Shown: in pieces, positions 1 to 11,079 of the stretch
How the letters are laid out: each line of letters starts with the position of its first letter
Numbering within the stretch: the first letter of the stretch is position 1
Source: Branchipolynoe longqiensis
Taxonomy: Eukaryota > Annelida > Polychaeta > Phyllodocida > Polynoidae
DNA: 64,000 bases
Direction: 5' to 3'
Assembly (NCBI GenBank): GCA_030323885.1
Contig: CM059191.1
Span: 107,738,844-107,802,843 of the forward strand
Program-made: the position numbers and the translations under genes
The notes under the pieces: generated by a model
What the model was told of the DNA's origin: nothing
Seen by the model: the letters and a program-made list of their open reading frames with translations, nothing else
Database searches by the model: none

Positions 1-893
1 GCACCTGTACATGTAGTACATATGTCTGCAACTATACATGTCATACACATGTCTGCAACTGTACATGTAGTCCACATGTCAGCACCTGTACAATCATGTA
101 GTACACATGGCTGCAACTGTACATGTAGTACACGTCTGCACCTGTAAATCTAGTACACATGTCTACACCTGTACATGTAGTATACATGTCTGCACATGTA
201 CATGTAGTACACATGTCTGCACCTGTACAATCATGTAGTACACATGTCTGCAACTGTACATGTAGTACACATGTCTGCACGTGTACATGTTGTACACATA
301 TCTGCACCTGTACATGTAGTACACATGTCGGAAACTGTACATGTAGTACACATGTCTGCACCTGTACATGTAGTACACATGTCTGCACCTGTGCATGTTG
401 TACACATGTCTGCACCTGTACAAGCATGTAGTACACATGTCTGCAACTGTACATTTTGTACACATGTCTGCACCTGTACATGTAGTACACATGTCTGCAC
501 CTGTACATGTAGTACACATGTCTGCATCTGTACAATCATTTAGTACACATGTCTGCAACTGTACATGTAAAAATGCCTGCACCTGTACAAGCATGTAGTC
601 CACATGTCTGCACCTGTACATGTAGCACACATGTCTACACCTGTACATGTAGAACACGTCTACACCTGTACAAGCATGTAGTACACATGTCTGTACCTGT
701 ACATGTAGTACACATCTCTGCAGCTGATCAACCATGCAGTACACATGTCTACATCTGTACACGTAGTACACATGTCTGCAGCTCAACAAGCATGCAGTAC
801 GCATGTCTACATCTGTACATGTAGTACACATGTCTGCACCTGTACATGTAGAACGCATGTCTGCATTTATACAAGCCACTGGTACAAGCAGGT
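1..893. repeat. 27-bp minisatellite
   Basis: Units of about 27 bp built on TGTAGTACACATGTCTGCAC followed by CTGTACA run from the window edge to about 893. Units contain self-complementary stretches such as ACATGT and GTAC. Unit length is a multiple of three, so long stop-free frames on both strands are artefacts. It lies in the intron downstream of the exon at 2360-2426. Confidence 0.95.
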
Positions 894-2300
894 AGTGCAC
901 ACGTGTAACAGTGCATACACATGCTCACACGTGTACAAGAGTGCATACACATGCCCACATGTGTATATGAGTGCATACACCTGCCCACACGTGTAACAAT
1001 GCATACACATGCCCACAGGTGTATATGAGTGCATAACTTGCCCACACGTGTAACAGTGCATACACATGCCCACACGTCTACAAGAGCGCATACACATGCC
1101 CACACGTGTATGAGTGCATACACCTGCCCACACATGTAACAGTGCATACACATGCCCACATGTGTATATGAGTGCATACACCTTCCCACATGTGTAACAA
1201 TGCATACACATGCCCACATGTGTATATGAGTGCATACACCTGCCCACATGTCTAACAATGCATACACATGCCCACACATGTATACGAGTGCATACACCTG
1301 CCCACACATGTAACAGTGTGTACACATGCCCACGTGTATATGAGTGCATAGACCTTCCCACATGTGTAACAATGCATACACATGTCCACACATGTATATG
1401 AGTGCATACACCTGCCCACACATGTTACAGTGCATACACATGCCCACACATGTATATGAGTGCATACACCTTCCCACATGTGTAACAATGCTTACACATG
1501 CCCACACGTGTATATGAGTGCATACACCTGCCCACATGTCTAACAATCCATACACATGCCCACATGTGTATATGAGTGCATACACCTTCCCACATGTGTA
1601 ACAGTGCATACACATGCCCACACATGTATATGAGTGCATACACCTGCCCACACATGTAACAGTGTGTACACATGCCCACACGTGTATGAGTGCATACACC
1701 TGCCCACATGTGTAACAATGCATACACATGCCCACACGCGTAACAGTGCATACACATGCCCACATGTGTACAAGAGTACATACACCTGCCCACACATGTA
1801 TATGAGTGCATACACATGCCCACACGTGTATATGAGTGCATACACATGCCCACATGTGTAACAATGCATACACATGTCCACATGTGTATATGAGTGCATA
1901 CACATGCCCACATGTGTATATGAGTGCATACACCTGCCCACATGTGCAACAGTGCATACACATGCCCACACGTGTATATGAGTGCATACACGTGCCCACA
2001 CGTGTAACAGTGCATACACATGCCCACATGTGTATATGAGTGCATACACATGCCCACATGTGTAACAGTGCATACACCTTCCCACACATGTACAAGAGTA
2101 CATACACCTGCCCACACATGTACAAGAGTACATACACATGCCCACACGTGTATATGAGTGCATACACATGCCCACACGTGTAACAGTGCATACACATGCC
2201 CACACGTGTAACAGTGCATAAACCTGCCCACACGTGTACAAGAGTACATACACCTGCCCACACGTGTACAAGAGTGCATACACATGCCCACACGTGTACA
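894..2300. repeat. About 30-bp minisatellite (GTGCATACACATGCCCACAC type)
   Basis: Roughly 45 copies alternating CATACACATGCCCACA or CATACACCTGCCCACA blocks with GTGTATATGA or GTGTAACAGT. The array follows the 27-bp array directly and stops about 60 bp from the donor of the host exon at 2360-2426. Long open frames through it carry only the repeat. Confidence 0.95.
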
Positions 2301-2359
2301 GTGTAGGACAGCGGCAAACACCCCTGGCAGCCTGTACGACCAGACAAGGCGATACTTAC

Positions 2360-2426
2360 GGGGCGGGGTCTGTCTTACTGGAGGTGGAGCTTGTAGACGG
2401 GTGCTGGTTGTGCCTGCCTCCTGTCA
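2360..2426 (-). CDS. ARHGAP26-like: GRAF-like gene, linker exon (67 bp), most 3' exon in window
   Basis: On the minus strand a TTTTGTCTGCAG acceptor precedes the exon and GTAAGTATC follows it. It enters in phase 1, completing the codon opened by the exon at 3017-3124 (G|TG, Val). It reads a low-complexity Ser/Thr/Pro-rich stretch (TGGRHNQHPSTSSTSSKTDP) with no stop and leaves in phase 2. The composition suits the unstructured linker between RhoGAP and SH3 in GRAF proteins. There is no domain to confirm it, so the call rests on strong splice sites, phase and position. The next exon should be left of position 1. Confidence 0.65.
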
Positions 2427-2579
2427 CTGCAGACAAAACATGGCGTCAGTAGGGCGGAACTCACAGGTAAACAGGCAGAGCTGGTGGTGCGGGCGGGTGT
2501 TCTAGTGTCCATGTTCACAGAATGGTGCCTGCTCTATGAAACACCGTTTTTCATTTTAATAAAAAATGTGATGTTTTGT

Positions 2580-2770
2580 AGATTATTGTGGGTTAACGCC
2601 CATGTGTGGGATAACACCCACCCCCCATTTGGCCACTATTTTGTAAACGTCCACCCCTTAAACGCCCATGTGTTGGTAAACGTCCACCCCTTAAACGTCC
2701 ATGTGTGGGTAAACGTCCACCTCCCACTTCAGTGATTTGTCAATTTAAACGCCCAGGGCGTTAACCCGTG
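2580..2770. repeat. Short degenerate repeat (AACGCCCATGTGTGGG)
   Basis: Five to six imperfect copies of a 20-30 bp motif combining AACGCCCATGTG with AAACGTCCACCCC. No gene is seen here. Confidence 0.6.
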
Positions 2771-3016
2771 AGAATACGGTACATCTAGCACCCCCTCATT
2801 GAACTGTATGATCGTGAGGTAAAGTCACCAAGTGTTTTCATCTCGTGACATCTTAATTCACCGAAACATTTCATGAAAGGTTGCTTATAGGTTCACAAAC
2901 CTGAATATAGTGTCACAGATGCTGTCATTACATTACTGGGTCAATTCATCATTTTAAACCTAAATTTCATGTATTAGAAATAATCAAAGATGTCTGCACG
3001 TGTAGAAGGACCTTAC

Positions 3017-3124
3017 CGTGGATGTTGCCAAACGCCGGCCCGATTCGTCCAGTTGCCAGTGAAGGGTTGCTGTTTGTTTTCGAGTTGAGTGACTCCGAGC
3101 TGCTGCTTGTGCTGCTTGGGTGGT
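3017..3124 (-). CDS. ARHGAP26-like: GRAF-like gene, Ser-rich linker exon (108 bp)
   Basis: Minus-strand acceptor GGCTTTTTGCAG and donor CCACG|GTAAGG bound a stop-free 108-bp exon in phase 1 at both ends. It encodes a Ser/Asn-rich segment (HPSSTSSSSESLNSKTNSNP) and ends in ATGRIGPAFGNIH. Its first codon is completed by the G left by the exon at 8992-9036 (GAC, Asp), or equally by the exon at 24500-24959. It can therefore be joined with or without the 45-bp exon between them. Function: part of the flexible linker before the SH3 domain. Confidence 0.75.
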
Positions 3125-3344
3125 CTGCAAAAAGCCACTCAGTCACATCTGCTGTCCATTTCACACAGTTCAGCCGCACGCAGCCATTGCCAGCCAGTGG
3201 ATGGGTGCGACTGAGTCAACTGACTGTCTTAGGGGGCATCCAAAGACAGGTCATGACATTTCCCTAAATATAATGTGAGAAGTGTAGCTTGTTTAACAGT
3301 GAATGCAGACACCAATAAAGTGTCATAGGTGCGGTAAGGTGAGT

Positions 3345-4112
3345 AGACTGTTCATGACAGTCTGCACTGTTCGTGGCAGTCTGCACTGTTCATGGCAGTA
3401 TGCACTGGTTGTGGCAGTCTGCACTGTTCATGGCAGTATGCACTGGTTGTGGCAGTCTGCACTGTTCATGGCAGTCTGCACTGTTTGTGGCAGTCTGCAC
3501 TGTTCATGGCAGTCTGCACTGTTCGTGGCAGTCTGCACTGTTCATGGCAGTATGCACTGGTTGTGGCAGTCTGCACTGTTCATGGCAGTCTGTACTGTTT
3601 GTGGCAGTCTGCACTGTTTGTGGCAGTCTGCACTGTTCGTGGAAGTCTGCACTGTTCGTGGCAGTCTGCACTATTTGTGGCAGTCTGCACTGTTTGTGAC
3701 AGTCTGCACTTTTCATGGCAGTCTGAACTGTTCATGGCAGTCTGCACTGTTTGTGGTAGTCTGCACTGTTCATGGCAGTCTGCACTGTTTGTGGCAGTCT
3801 GCACTGTTTGTGGCAGTCTGCACTGTTCATGGCAGTCTGAACTGTTCATGGCAGTCTGCACTGTTCGTGGCAGTCTACACTATTCATGGCAGTCTGCACT
3901 GTTTGTGGCAGTCTGCACTGTTCATGGCAGTCTGCACTGTTCGTGGCAGTCTGCACTGTGTGGCAGTCTGCACTGTTCATGACAGTCTGCACTGTTTGTG
4001 GAAGTCTGCACTGTTCATGGCAGTCTGCACTGTTTGTCGCAGTCTGCACTGTTCGTGGCAGTCTGCACTGTTCGTGGCAGTCTGAACTGTTCATGGCAGT
4101 CTGCACCGTTCC
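3345..4112. repeat. 21-bp minisatellite (GGCAGTCTGCACTGTTCATG)
   Basis: About 36 copies of a 21-bp unit with C/T and A/T/G variation (TTCATG, TTCGTG, TTTGTG). The 21-bp period keeps all frames open on both strands, which explains several long but meaningless frames rich in Cys, Trp and Ser. It starts about 220 bp upstream (in gene sense) of the acceptor of the exon at 3017-3124. Confidence 0.95.
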
Positions 4113-4380
4113 TTCCTCATGATAGTTATATATCACAATTTGATTATTCTCTCCTAATATACAACACATATCATAAGGCATCCATAAAGTTGTCTATACT
4201 TGAAGACAAAGTAACGGGGATAGGATGCCAAGTCAAAGGTGCTTATGAGGTGCATGCATGTAAAGGAGACTCCCCGAACAACACAAGATGCTGGTTTGCA
4301 TGTCGGTCACCATGACTACATGATGATGCCAGGTTATTGAGGCAGGGCAGGCAGGAGGCAGACGGTGCTGGAACAGGCCT

Positions 4381-4600
4381 CAAAGGAAAGTTTGTTTTAT
4401 TTAACAACGCCTCTAGAGTACATTGATTTTCATCACCTGCTATTGGACGTCTGACATATTTCTTTGGAGGAAGCTAGCCACTGCCAGATAGGCTACTCTT
4501 TCCTATAAGCAGCAAGGGGTCTTTTATATGCACTTTCCCACAGACAGGGCAGCCTTTGATGAACAACTTGTGGATGACTGGTTGAGGAGCAGGCCTCATG
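4381..4600 (+). mobile_element. Dispersed mollusc-type repeat fragment
   Basis: The segment starts AAGGAAAGTTTGTTTTATTT, passes through GGCTACTCTTTCCTATAAGC and GGGGTCTTTTATATGCACTT, and ends near GATGAACAACTTGTGGATGA. These landmarks match, from memory, a high-copy dispersed repeat found in gastropod and bivalve genomes and transcripts. I cannot search for it here. No coding capacity is seen. It is one reason for suggesting a mollusc host. Confidence 0.5.
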
Positions 4601-4944
4601 CCATGTCTACAGCTACCTGCACTCACAGCAAACACCGACACGCCAACCACACACGTGGCACAAGCAAAACACAAAACCACCGGCAAACACACGCGGGCAA
4701 AGGGAACTAAAGATTTACACAAATCTACAGCACAGCGAAATGTTTTAAGTACTTCAAATATATACTTAGTAGAACAATTATTTAAAAAACGAACAGTAGA
4801 AGGTAACAATAGACACAACAGATTATTTAAATATATTAACGGGAACGTAATAGTTGAATAATTTAAAACTTTGACATGTGATGCATGAACTACGAAGACA
4901 GGAGACAGGAGACGGGGCGAAGAGCGTAGGGACAGATTAGGGGG

Positions 4945-6205
4945 ACGGCGGAATGAAGAGGAACTGGGTGAGGGACAGAGGGGCGGGGGTGAGGGACAAA
5001 CGGGCGGGGATGAGGGACAGAGGAGCGTGGGTGATGGACAAATGGGCGGGGGTGAGTGACAGTGGGGTGAGGGTGATGGGCAGACGGGCTGGGATGAGGG
5101 ATAGAGGGGTGAAGGTGCGGGATAGAGGGGCTGGGTTGAGGGATAGAGGGGTGAGGGTGATGGGCAGACGGGCTGGGATGAGGGATAGAGGGGTGAGGGT
5201 GCGGGACAGAGGGGCTGGGATGAGGGATAGAGGGTGCGGGACAGAGGGGCTGGAATGAGGGATAGAGGGCTGAGGGTGCGGGACAGAGGAGCTGGGGTGA
5301 GGGACAGGGGGTGAGGGTGCGGGACAGAGGGGCTGGGATGAGGGATAGAGGGGTGAGGGTGCGGGACAGAGGGGCTGGGATGAGGGATAGAGGGCTGAGG
5401 GTGCGGGACAGAGGAGCTGGGATGAGGGATGAGGGTGTGGGGCAGAGGGGCTGGGATGAGGGATAGAGGGTGTGGGATAGAGGGGTGAGGGTGCGGGATA
5501 GAGGGGCTGGGATGAGGGATAGAGGGGTGAGGGTGCAGGATAGAGGGGCTGGGATGAGGGGTTAGAGGGGGTGAGGGTGCGGGATAGAGGGGCTGGGATG
5601 AGGGATGAGGGTCTGGGATGAGGGATAGAGGGGTGAGGGGGCGGGATAGAGGGGCTGGGATGAGGGATGAGGGTGTGGGATAGAGGGGCTGGGATGAGGG
5701 ATAGAGGGGTGAGGGTGTGGGACAGAGGGGCTGGGATGAGGGATAGAGGGGTGAGGGTGTGGGACTGGGATGACGGATAGAGGGTGTGGGATAGAGGGGT
5801 GAGGGTGCGGGATGGAGGGGCTGGGGCGAGGGATAGAGGGGTGAGGGTGTGGGACAGAGGGGCTGGGATGAGGGATAGAGGGTGTGGGATAGAGTGGTGA
5901 GGGTGCGGGACAGAGGGGCTGGGGTGAGGGATAGAGGGGTGAGGGTGTGGGACAGAGGGGCTGGGATGAGGGATAGAGGGGTGAGGGTGTGGGACTGGGA
6001 TGACGGATAGAGGGTGTGGGATAGAGGGGTGAGGGTGCGGGATGGAGGGGCTGGGATGAGGGATAGAGGGGTGAGGGTGTGGGACAGAGGGGCTGGGATG
6101 AGGGATAGGGTGAGGGTGCGGGACAGAGGGGCTGGGATGAGGGATAGAGGGTGTGGGACAGAGGGGCTGGGATGAGGGATATGGTGAGGGTGCGGGACAG
6201 AGGGG
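4945..6205. repeat. G-rich minisatellite (GGGTGAGGGTGCGGGACAGA)
   Basis: About 30 composite units of roughly 42 bp made of GGGGCTGGGATGAGGGATAG blocks and GGGTGAGGGTGCGGGACAGA blocks. The plus strand has closely spaced runs of three to four G; the minus strand is a long polypyrimidine tract. A minus-strand frame running to 6384 is stop-free only because of the Pro/Ser repeat and is not a gene. Confidence 0.95.
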
Positions 6206-6398
6206 ACCAGTGTACGTAGCAGTGACTGGCTAGCAGCAACCAACGATTGTACAGGTAGAAGGAATGGTGTGCTTGTACATGTTTGTGTATCTAAACGATG
6301 TTTGTCATCTAAACGCCATGTGTTTTTGAATGTAGCTGTCTTATGCAAGGTTAATGGGGTTTTACAGCCTATCGCTTGGTCCACAAAGGAATGGTGCC

Positions 6399-6764
6399 GT
6401 GTGGCTGTTTAAAATCTCAGTGTGTTTAGAATCTACGCTCAGGGTTCTCCGCATGCGTCAATGGGTTATGCGCATGCACATATCCAATTAACACGACCCG
6501 GGCGACTCGGGTCACCCGGGTTGCTAGAAATTCAAATAGAACACCGTGAGTTGAGTTGACAAAAACACGTCCCTTGTGCAAAAAGTTTAACCCATCTCTT
6601 GGCTGGGGTTGGCTAGGAGCGATGACATCACATTTGTGCGTCAAAAAGTTGCAAGGGTCACACGAGTTGATTAATCGAATACGCTGAAATGCCATTCGCT
6701 TTTGACGCATGCGCAGAACCCCGAGCGTAGAATCTAAACACACTGAGATTTTAAACCGCCACAC
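6399..6764. mobile_element. 366-bp TIR element with 63-bp inverted ends
   Basis: Bases 6399-6461 and the reverse complement of 6702-6764 match over 63 bp with few differences, both starting GTGTGGC followed by a TTTAAAATCTCAGTGTG core. The interior is 240 bp with no coding capacity. No clear target duplication is seen. This is the structure of a MITE-type non-autonomous DNA transposon; the superfamily is unresolved. Confidence 0.85.
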
Positions 6765-7015
6765 CGGTTCTGATAGGCTACATTTCTGGTGGCTTAGTAA
6801 TAGTAGTGCTGCTCCACTGAGATACCAGCACTATTTTCAATAACATAACCCCATATTGAACCAACCATATGCTAGTTTTGCCCAGCACCCCCGTAAGCTG
6901 ACAAGTGTCCTTTTCACAGAGTGTTATTTGACTCTGCCTGTGATGAGCCTCAGGAGGCAGACGCTCTACCACGGCCTATTCCCGTCTGTTCATACGGACG
7001 GAGCTTCAGAACGCC
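6765..7015. other. Unique intronic sequence
   Basis: No exon-like frame with splice sites, RNA gene or repeat was recognised here. Confidence 0.5.
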
Positions 7016-7250
7016 ATGCCCGACCACAGCGGACCGTACAAAACGTGCGGGCCGTACAGACCGGGCTGGCCGTACATACCGTGCGGGCCGTTCACACCAT
7101 GCGGGCCGTACATGCCATGCGGGCCGTACATGCCGTGCGGACCGTACAGCCTGCGGGCCGTACAGACCGTGCGGGCCGTACAGACCGTGCGGCCCGTACA
7201 TACCGTGCGGGCCGTACATACCATGCGGGCCATGCGGCCGTGTCAAGTCG
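7016..7250. repeat. 18-bp GC-rich minisatellite (GCGGGCCGTACAGACCGT)
   Basis: About 13 units of 15-18 bp with a GGGCCGTAC core. The period of three keeps several frames open; none resembles a protein domain. Confidence 0.9.
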
Positions 7251-7304
7251 ACTAGGGCTGAGTGCGGCCGGAACCCGGGAAGGAAGCTCGCACCGCGACC
7301 TGCA

Positions 7305-7445
7305 TGCGACCTGGCACAGCCTGCACACAACCTGCCACAGCCTTCACGCATCCTGCACACAGCCTGCAGGCAGCCAGCACGCAGCCTGCGTACAACATGC
7401 ATACATCCTGCACACAACCTTCACACAGCCTGCCCGCCGCCCCGC
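7305..7445. repeat. Short CCTGCACACAA-type tandem repeat
   Basis: About ten imperfect 10-15 bp copies around CCTGCACACAACCTGC. It separates the 18-bp array from the 33-bp array. Confidence 0.6.
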
Positions 7446-7509
7446 CCAGCCCGTCGTCGTCACGTGGGGCCGACAACCCGGGCGGGGCTCCATGACGGCA
7501 CTCAGCCTC

Positions 7510-8828
7510 GTGCATGCAGTACAACTACTTTACCCGCAACCAGTGTGTTCAGTACGACTACTTTACCCGCAACCAGTGCGTACAGTGTGACTACTTTACC
7601 CGCAACCAGTGCGTGCAGTACGACTACTTTACCCGCAACCAGTGCGTACAGTATGACTACTTTACCCGCAACCAGTGAGTACAGTACGACTACTTTACCC
7701 GCAACCAGTGCGTACAGTATGACTACTTTACCCGCAACCAGTGAGTACAGTACAACTACTTTACCCGCAACCAGTGTGTTCAGTACGACTACTTTACCCG
7801 CAACCAGTGCGTACAGTGTGACTACTTTACCCGCAACCAGTGCGTGCAGTACGACTACTTTACCCGCAACCAGTGCATACAGTATGACTACTTTACCCGC
7901 AACCAGTGAGTACAGTACGACTACTTTACCTGCAACCAGTGAGTACAGTGTGACTACTTTATCCGCAACCAGTGTGTACAGTGCGACTACTTTACCCGCA
8001 ACCAGTGCGTACAGTACAACTATTTACCTGTGACCAGTGCATACAGTATGACTACTTTACCCGCAACCAGTGAGTACAGTATGACTACTTTACCTGCAAT
8101 CAGTGAGTACAGTACAACTACTTTACCCGCAACCAGTGCATACAGTGTGACTACTTTAGCCACAACCAGTGCATACAGTGCGACTACTTTACCCGTAACC
8201 AGTGCGTACAGTATGACTACTTTACCCGCAACCAGTGCGTACAGTACACTACTTTACCCGCAACAAGTGTGTACCGTACGACTACTTTACCCGCAACCAG
8301 TGCATACAGTATGACTACTTTACCCGCAACCAGTGCATACAGTACGACTACTTTACCCGCAACCAGTGTGTACAGTACAACTACTTTACCCACAACCAGT
8401 GCGTTCAGTGCGACTACTTTACCCGCAACCAGTGCATACAGTGTGACTACTTTACCCGCAACCAGTGCGTACAGTACGACTACTTTACCCGCAACCAGTG
8501 CGTACACTACGACTACTTTACCCGCAACCAGTGCGTACAGTGCGACTACTTTACCCACAACCAGTACCTACAGTGCGACTACTTTACCTGCAACCAGTGT
8601 GTACAGTACAACTATTTACCCGTAACCAGTGCATACAGTACGACTACTTTACCCACAACCAGTGCATACAGTGCGACTACTTTACCCATAACCAGTGCGT
8701 ACAGTACGACTTTTACCCGTAACCAGTGCATACAGTACGACTACTTTACCCGTAACCAGTGCGTACAGTATGACTATTTACCCGTAACCAGTGCGTACAG
8801 TACGACTACTTTACCCGCAACCAGTCCC
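7510..8828. repeat. 33-bp minisatellite (CTACTTTACCCGCAACCAGT)
   Basis: Around 40 units of 33 bp: CTACTTTACCCGCAACCAGT then GCGTACAGTACGA. Variation is mainly at CpG and TpG positions (GCGTAC, GCATAC, GTGTAC), a pattern expected from methylated CpG decay. It ends about 165 bp downstream (gene sense) of the donor of the exon at 8992-9036. Confidence 0.95.
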
Positions 8829-8991
8829 CCTGGACTCTACCGACAACATTTGCTCCTTCCCCAACATACGCTTGGTGCCTGCACAAGTACCACTTTCTTT
8901 CTGTTCATAGATCTAGGTATGTTACTCACAACAACATTTCAAACGTGGCACTGCACTGTGCGTATGGTGGGGAGCAGCTGAGACAGCTTAC

Positions 8992-9036
8992 CTTCCATGC
9001 TCTCCATCCTCACACCTTTAACCCAGTTATCACGAC
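8992..9036 (-). CDS. ARHGAP26-like: GRAF-like gene, 45-bp cassette-type linker exon
   Basis: A very strong minus-strand acceptor (CTTCTCCTCCCTGCAG) and donor GGAAG|GTAAGC enclose 45 bp, phase 1 in and out. It encodes RDNWVKGVRMESME after a Gly codon shared with the upstream exon. Its length is divisible by three and both flanking exons have the same phase, so it could be skipped without changing frame. No domain is recognised; support comes from splice sites, phase and location between two better-supported exons. Confidence 0.65.
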
Positions 9037-9109
9037 CTGCAGGGAGGAGAAGCAGCCACAGGAGGGGTGAGGGTTTGTCATGCTGTATACACAGGGGAGC
9101 ACGCAGCAC

Positions 9110-9815
9110 CTTCAACGTGCAGACAGCACGCACAGTGAGTCCGCACACATCGTGAGTCAGCACACACCGCGCATAGTGAGTCAGTACGCACAGTGCAGTG
9201 AGTCAGCATCCACCATGCAGGGTGAGTCAGCATGCACCATGCCCTCAGTCAGCATGGACCATGCAGAATGAGTCAAAATGCACTATGCCGTGAGTCAGTA
9301 CGCACAGTGCAGAGTGAGTCAGCATGGCCCATGCAGGGTGAGTCAGCATGTACCTTGCAGTGAGTCAACATGTACCGTACAGTGAGTTAACATGCACCAT
9401 GCAGTGAGTCATCATGCACCATGCAGTGAGTCATCATGTACCATGCAGTGAGTCAGCATGCACCATGAGCAGTCAGCATGCACTTTACAGTCAGCATGCA
9501 CTGTGAAGAATGAATCAGTATGCATCATGCCGAGCAAGTCAGCATGGATCGTACAGAACCAGTCAGCACACACCATGCAGAGTGAGTCAGCACGTACCAT
9601 GCAGTGAGTCAGCAGGCACCATGCAGAGTGAGTCAGTACATACAATGCAGAGTGAGGCAGCACGTACTGTGCAGAGCCAGTCAGCACGTACTGTGCAGAG
9701 TGAGGCAGTATGAACAATGCAGTGAGTCAGTATGTACCATGCAGTGAGTCAGCAGTACCATAGTGAGTCAGCACGTACCATGCACAGTGAGTCAGCACGC
9801 ACTGTGCAGAGTTGA
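9110..9815. repeat. About 23-bp minisatellite (GTGAGTCAGCATGCACCATG)
   Basis: About 30 units around GTGAGTCAGCATGCACCATGCA with variable 3' parts. It begins about 75 bp upstream (gene sense) of the acceptor of the exon at 8992-9036. Every plus-strand unit contains GTGAGT, but that is antisense to the host gene. Confidence 0.9.
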
Positions 9816-9965
9816 CACCTCAGGCTTTGTGTGCATTGTTCACCATAGCAACCACATGACGTTCTTTAAGGACCACTGGGTTATGCATTCTTAGACGCGC
9901 ATGACTGTGCACTGCATACAGGCTACATCAGGCGCAATGTACATCATGCAATGTTTGAAACAACA
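9816..9965. other. Short unique spacer
   Basis: Non-repetitive sequence between the 23-bp array and the TIR element that follows. Nothing else is recognised. Confidence 0.5.
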
Positions 9966-9972
9966 GTACAAG

Positions 9973-11015
9973 CAGAGAGCGTGTATATAAACAGATGAGA
10001 GGGACAACTCCCGCGAAAAACGGTAACACAGGCTACAGTGGCGTTCCTGGCGGTTAGTGTTGAACAAGCCTTGAGTTTGCCGGTACGCTCAGTGCAAAAC
10101 ATTTGTTTTTATTCAAAATTAATAGAAATCCAGAACCCTAACCTTATAAATTCAATATAATCTTGTTGGTACACATGTTTTCTATATGTGTACTAAGCGG
10201 CTTGTTTCTATTTTGTGTAGTTTTAGAGATATTTCACTTTTTCTGTAGGAAGATTGCACACGACCATTGACAATGCCTTGAGTTTGCCGTACGCGTAGTG
10301 AAAAACGTCAGTTTTATTCCAAATTAATAGAAATCCAGAACCCTAACCATATCAATTTAATAAAATCTTGTTGGTAAACATGTTTTCTATGTGTATTCCA
10401 ATCAGTTTGTTTCTAGGTGGTGTAGTTTTAGAGATATTTCACTTTTTCTGTAGGAAGATTGCACACGACCATTGACAATGCCTTGAGTTTGCCGTACGCG
10501 TAGTGAAAAACGTCAGTTTTATTCCAAATTAATAGAAATCCAGAACCCTAACCATATCAATTTAATAAAATCTTGTTGGTAAACATGTTTTCTATGTGTA
10601 TTCCAATCAGTTTGTTTCTAGGTGGTGTAGTTTTAGAGATATTTCACTTTTTCTGTAGGAAGATTGCACACGACCATTGACAATGCCTTGAGTTTGCCGT
10701 ACGCGTAGTGAAAAACGTCAGTTTTATTCCAAATTAATAGAAATCCAGAACCCTAACCATATCAATTTAATATAATCTTGTTGGTAAACATGTTTTCTAT
10801 GTGTATTCCAATCAGTTTGTTTCTAGGTGGTGTAGTTTTAGAGATATTTCACTTTTTCTGTAGGAAGATTGCTCACGGCCATTGACAATGCCTTGAGTTT
10901 GACAGCTGTGTCATATACTGTTCAACAACCACCACTTGGAGCGCCACAGTCTGCAGATGTTACATGCTCTAGTATGGGAGTTGTCCCTCTCATCTGTTTA
11001 TATACACGCTCTCTG
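9973..11015. mobile_element. TIR element with four 205-bp core repeats
   Basis: Ends are inverted repeats of about 40 bp beginning CAGAGAGCGTGTATATAAAC (plus strand at 9973; reverse complement ending at 11015). The flanks carry an exact 7-bp direct repeat GTACAAG at 9966-9972 and 11016-11022. Inside are four tandem copies of a 205-206 bp unit, recognisable by CCTTGAGTTTGCCGTACGCG (starts near 10065, 10271, 10476, 10681 with a partial fifth at 10886). The two central copies are almost identical. There is no transposase. The plan (TIR, internal tandem core, TIR) resembles the pearl-type non-autonomous elements of bivalves; that comparison is from memory. Confidence 0.85.
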
Positions 11016-11079
11016 GTACAAGTATGGTTTTACAGGGTAGGGAGGCTTCAACTAATCAGAGTGAATGTACCTGATATGA

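Noticed and set aside
163..2347. Long minus- and plus-strand open frames up to 532 codons in the first 2.3 kb
   Set aside because: They lie wholly in 27- and 30-bp arrays; period divisible by three and lack of stops in the unit explain them. Both strands are open at once.
3303..4181. Cys/Trp-rich plus-strand frame of 260 codons and its antisense partners
   Set aside because: 21-bp tandem repeat; no start context, domain or splice support.
4474..6384. 636-codon Pro/Ser-rich minus-strand frame
   Set aside because: Translation of the G-rich minisatellite; repeats of a SIPHPSP-type unit only.
6921..8033. 370-codon plus-strand frame rich in TTTLPATSAYS repeats
   Set aside because: 33-bp and 18-bp arrays; looks like a mucin-type repeat but also open in other frames, with no signal peptide or unique domain.
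7510..8828. CRISPR-like regular array
   Set aside because: No spacer/repeat alternation; units are contiguous, and the surrounding gene is eukaryotic.
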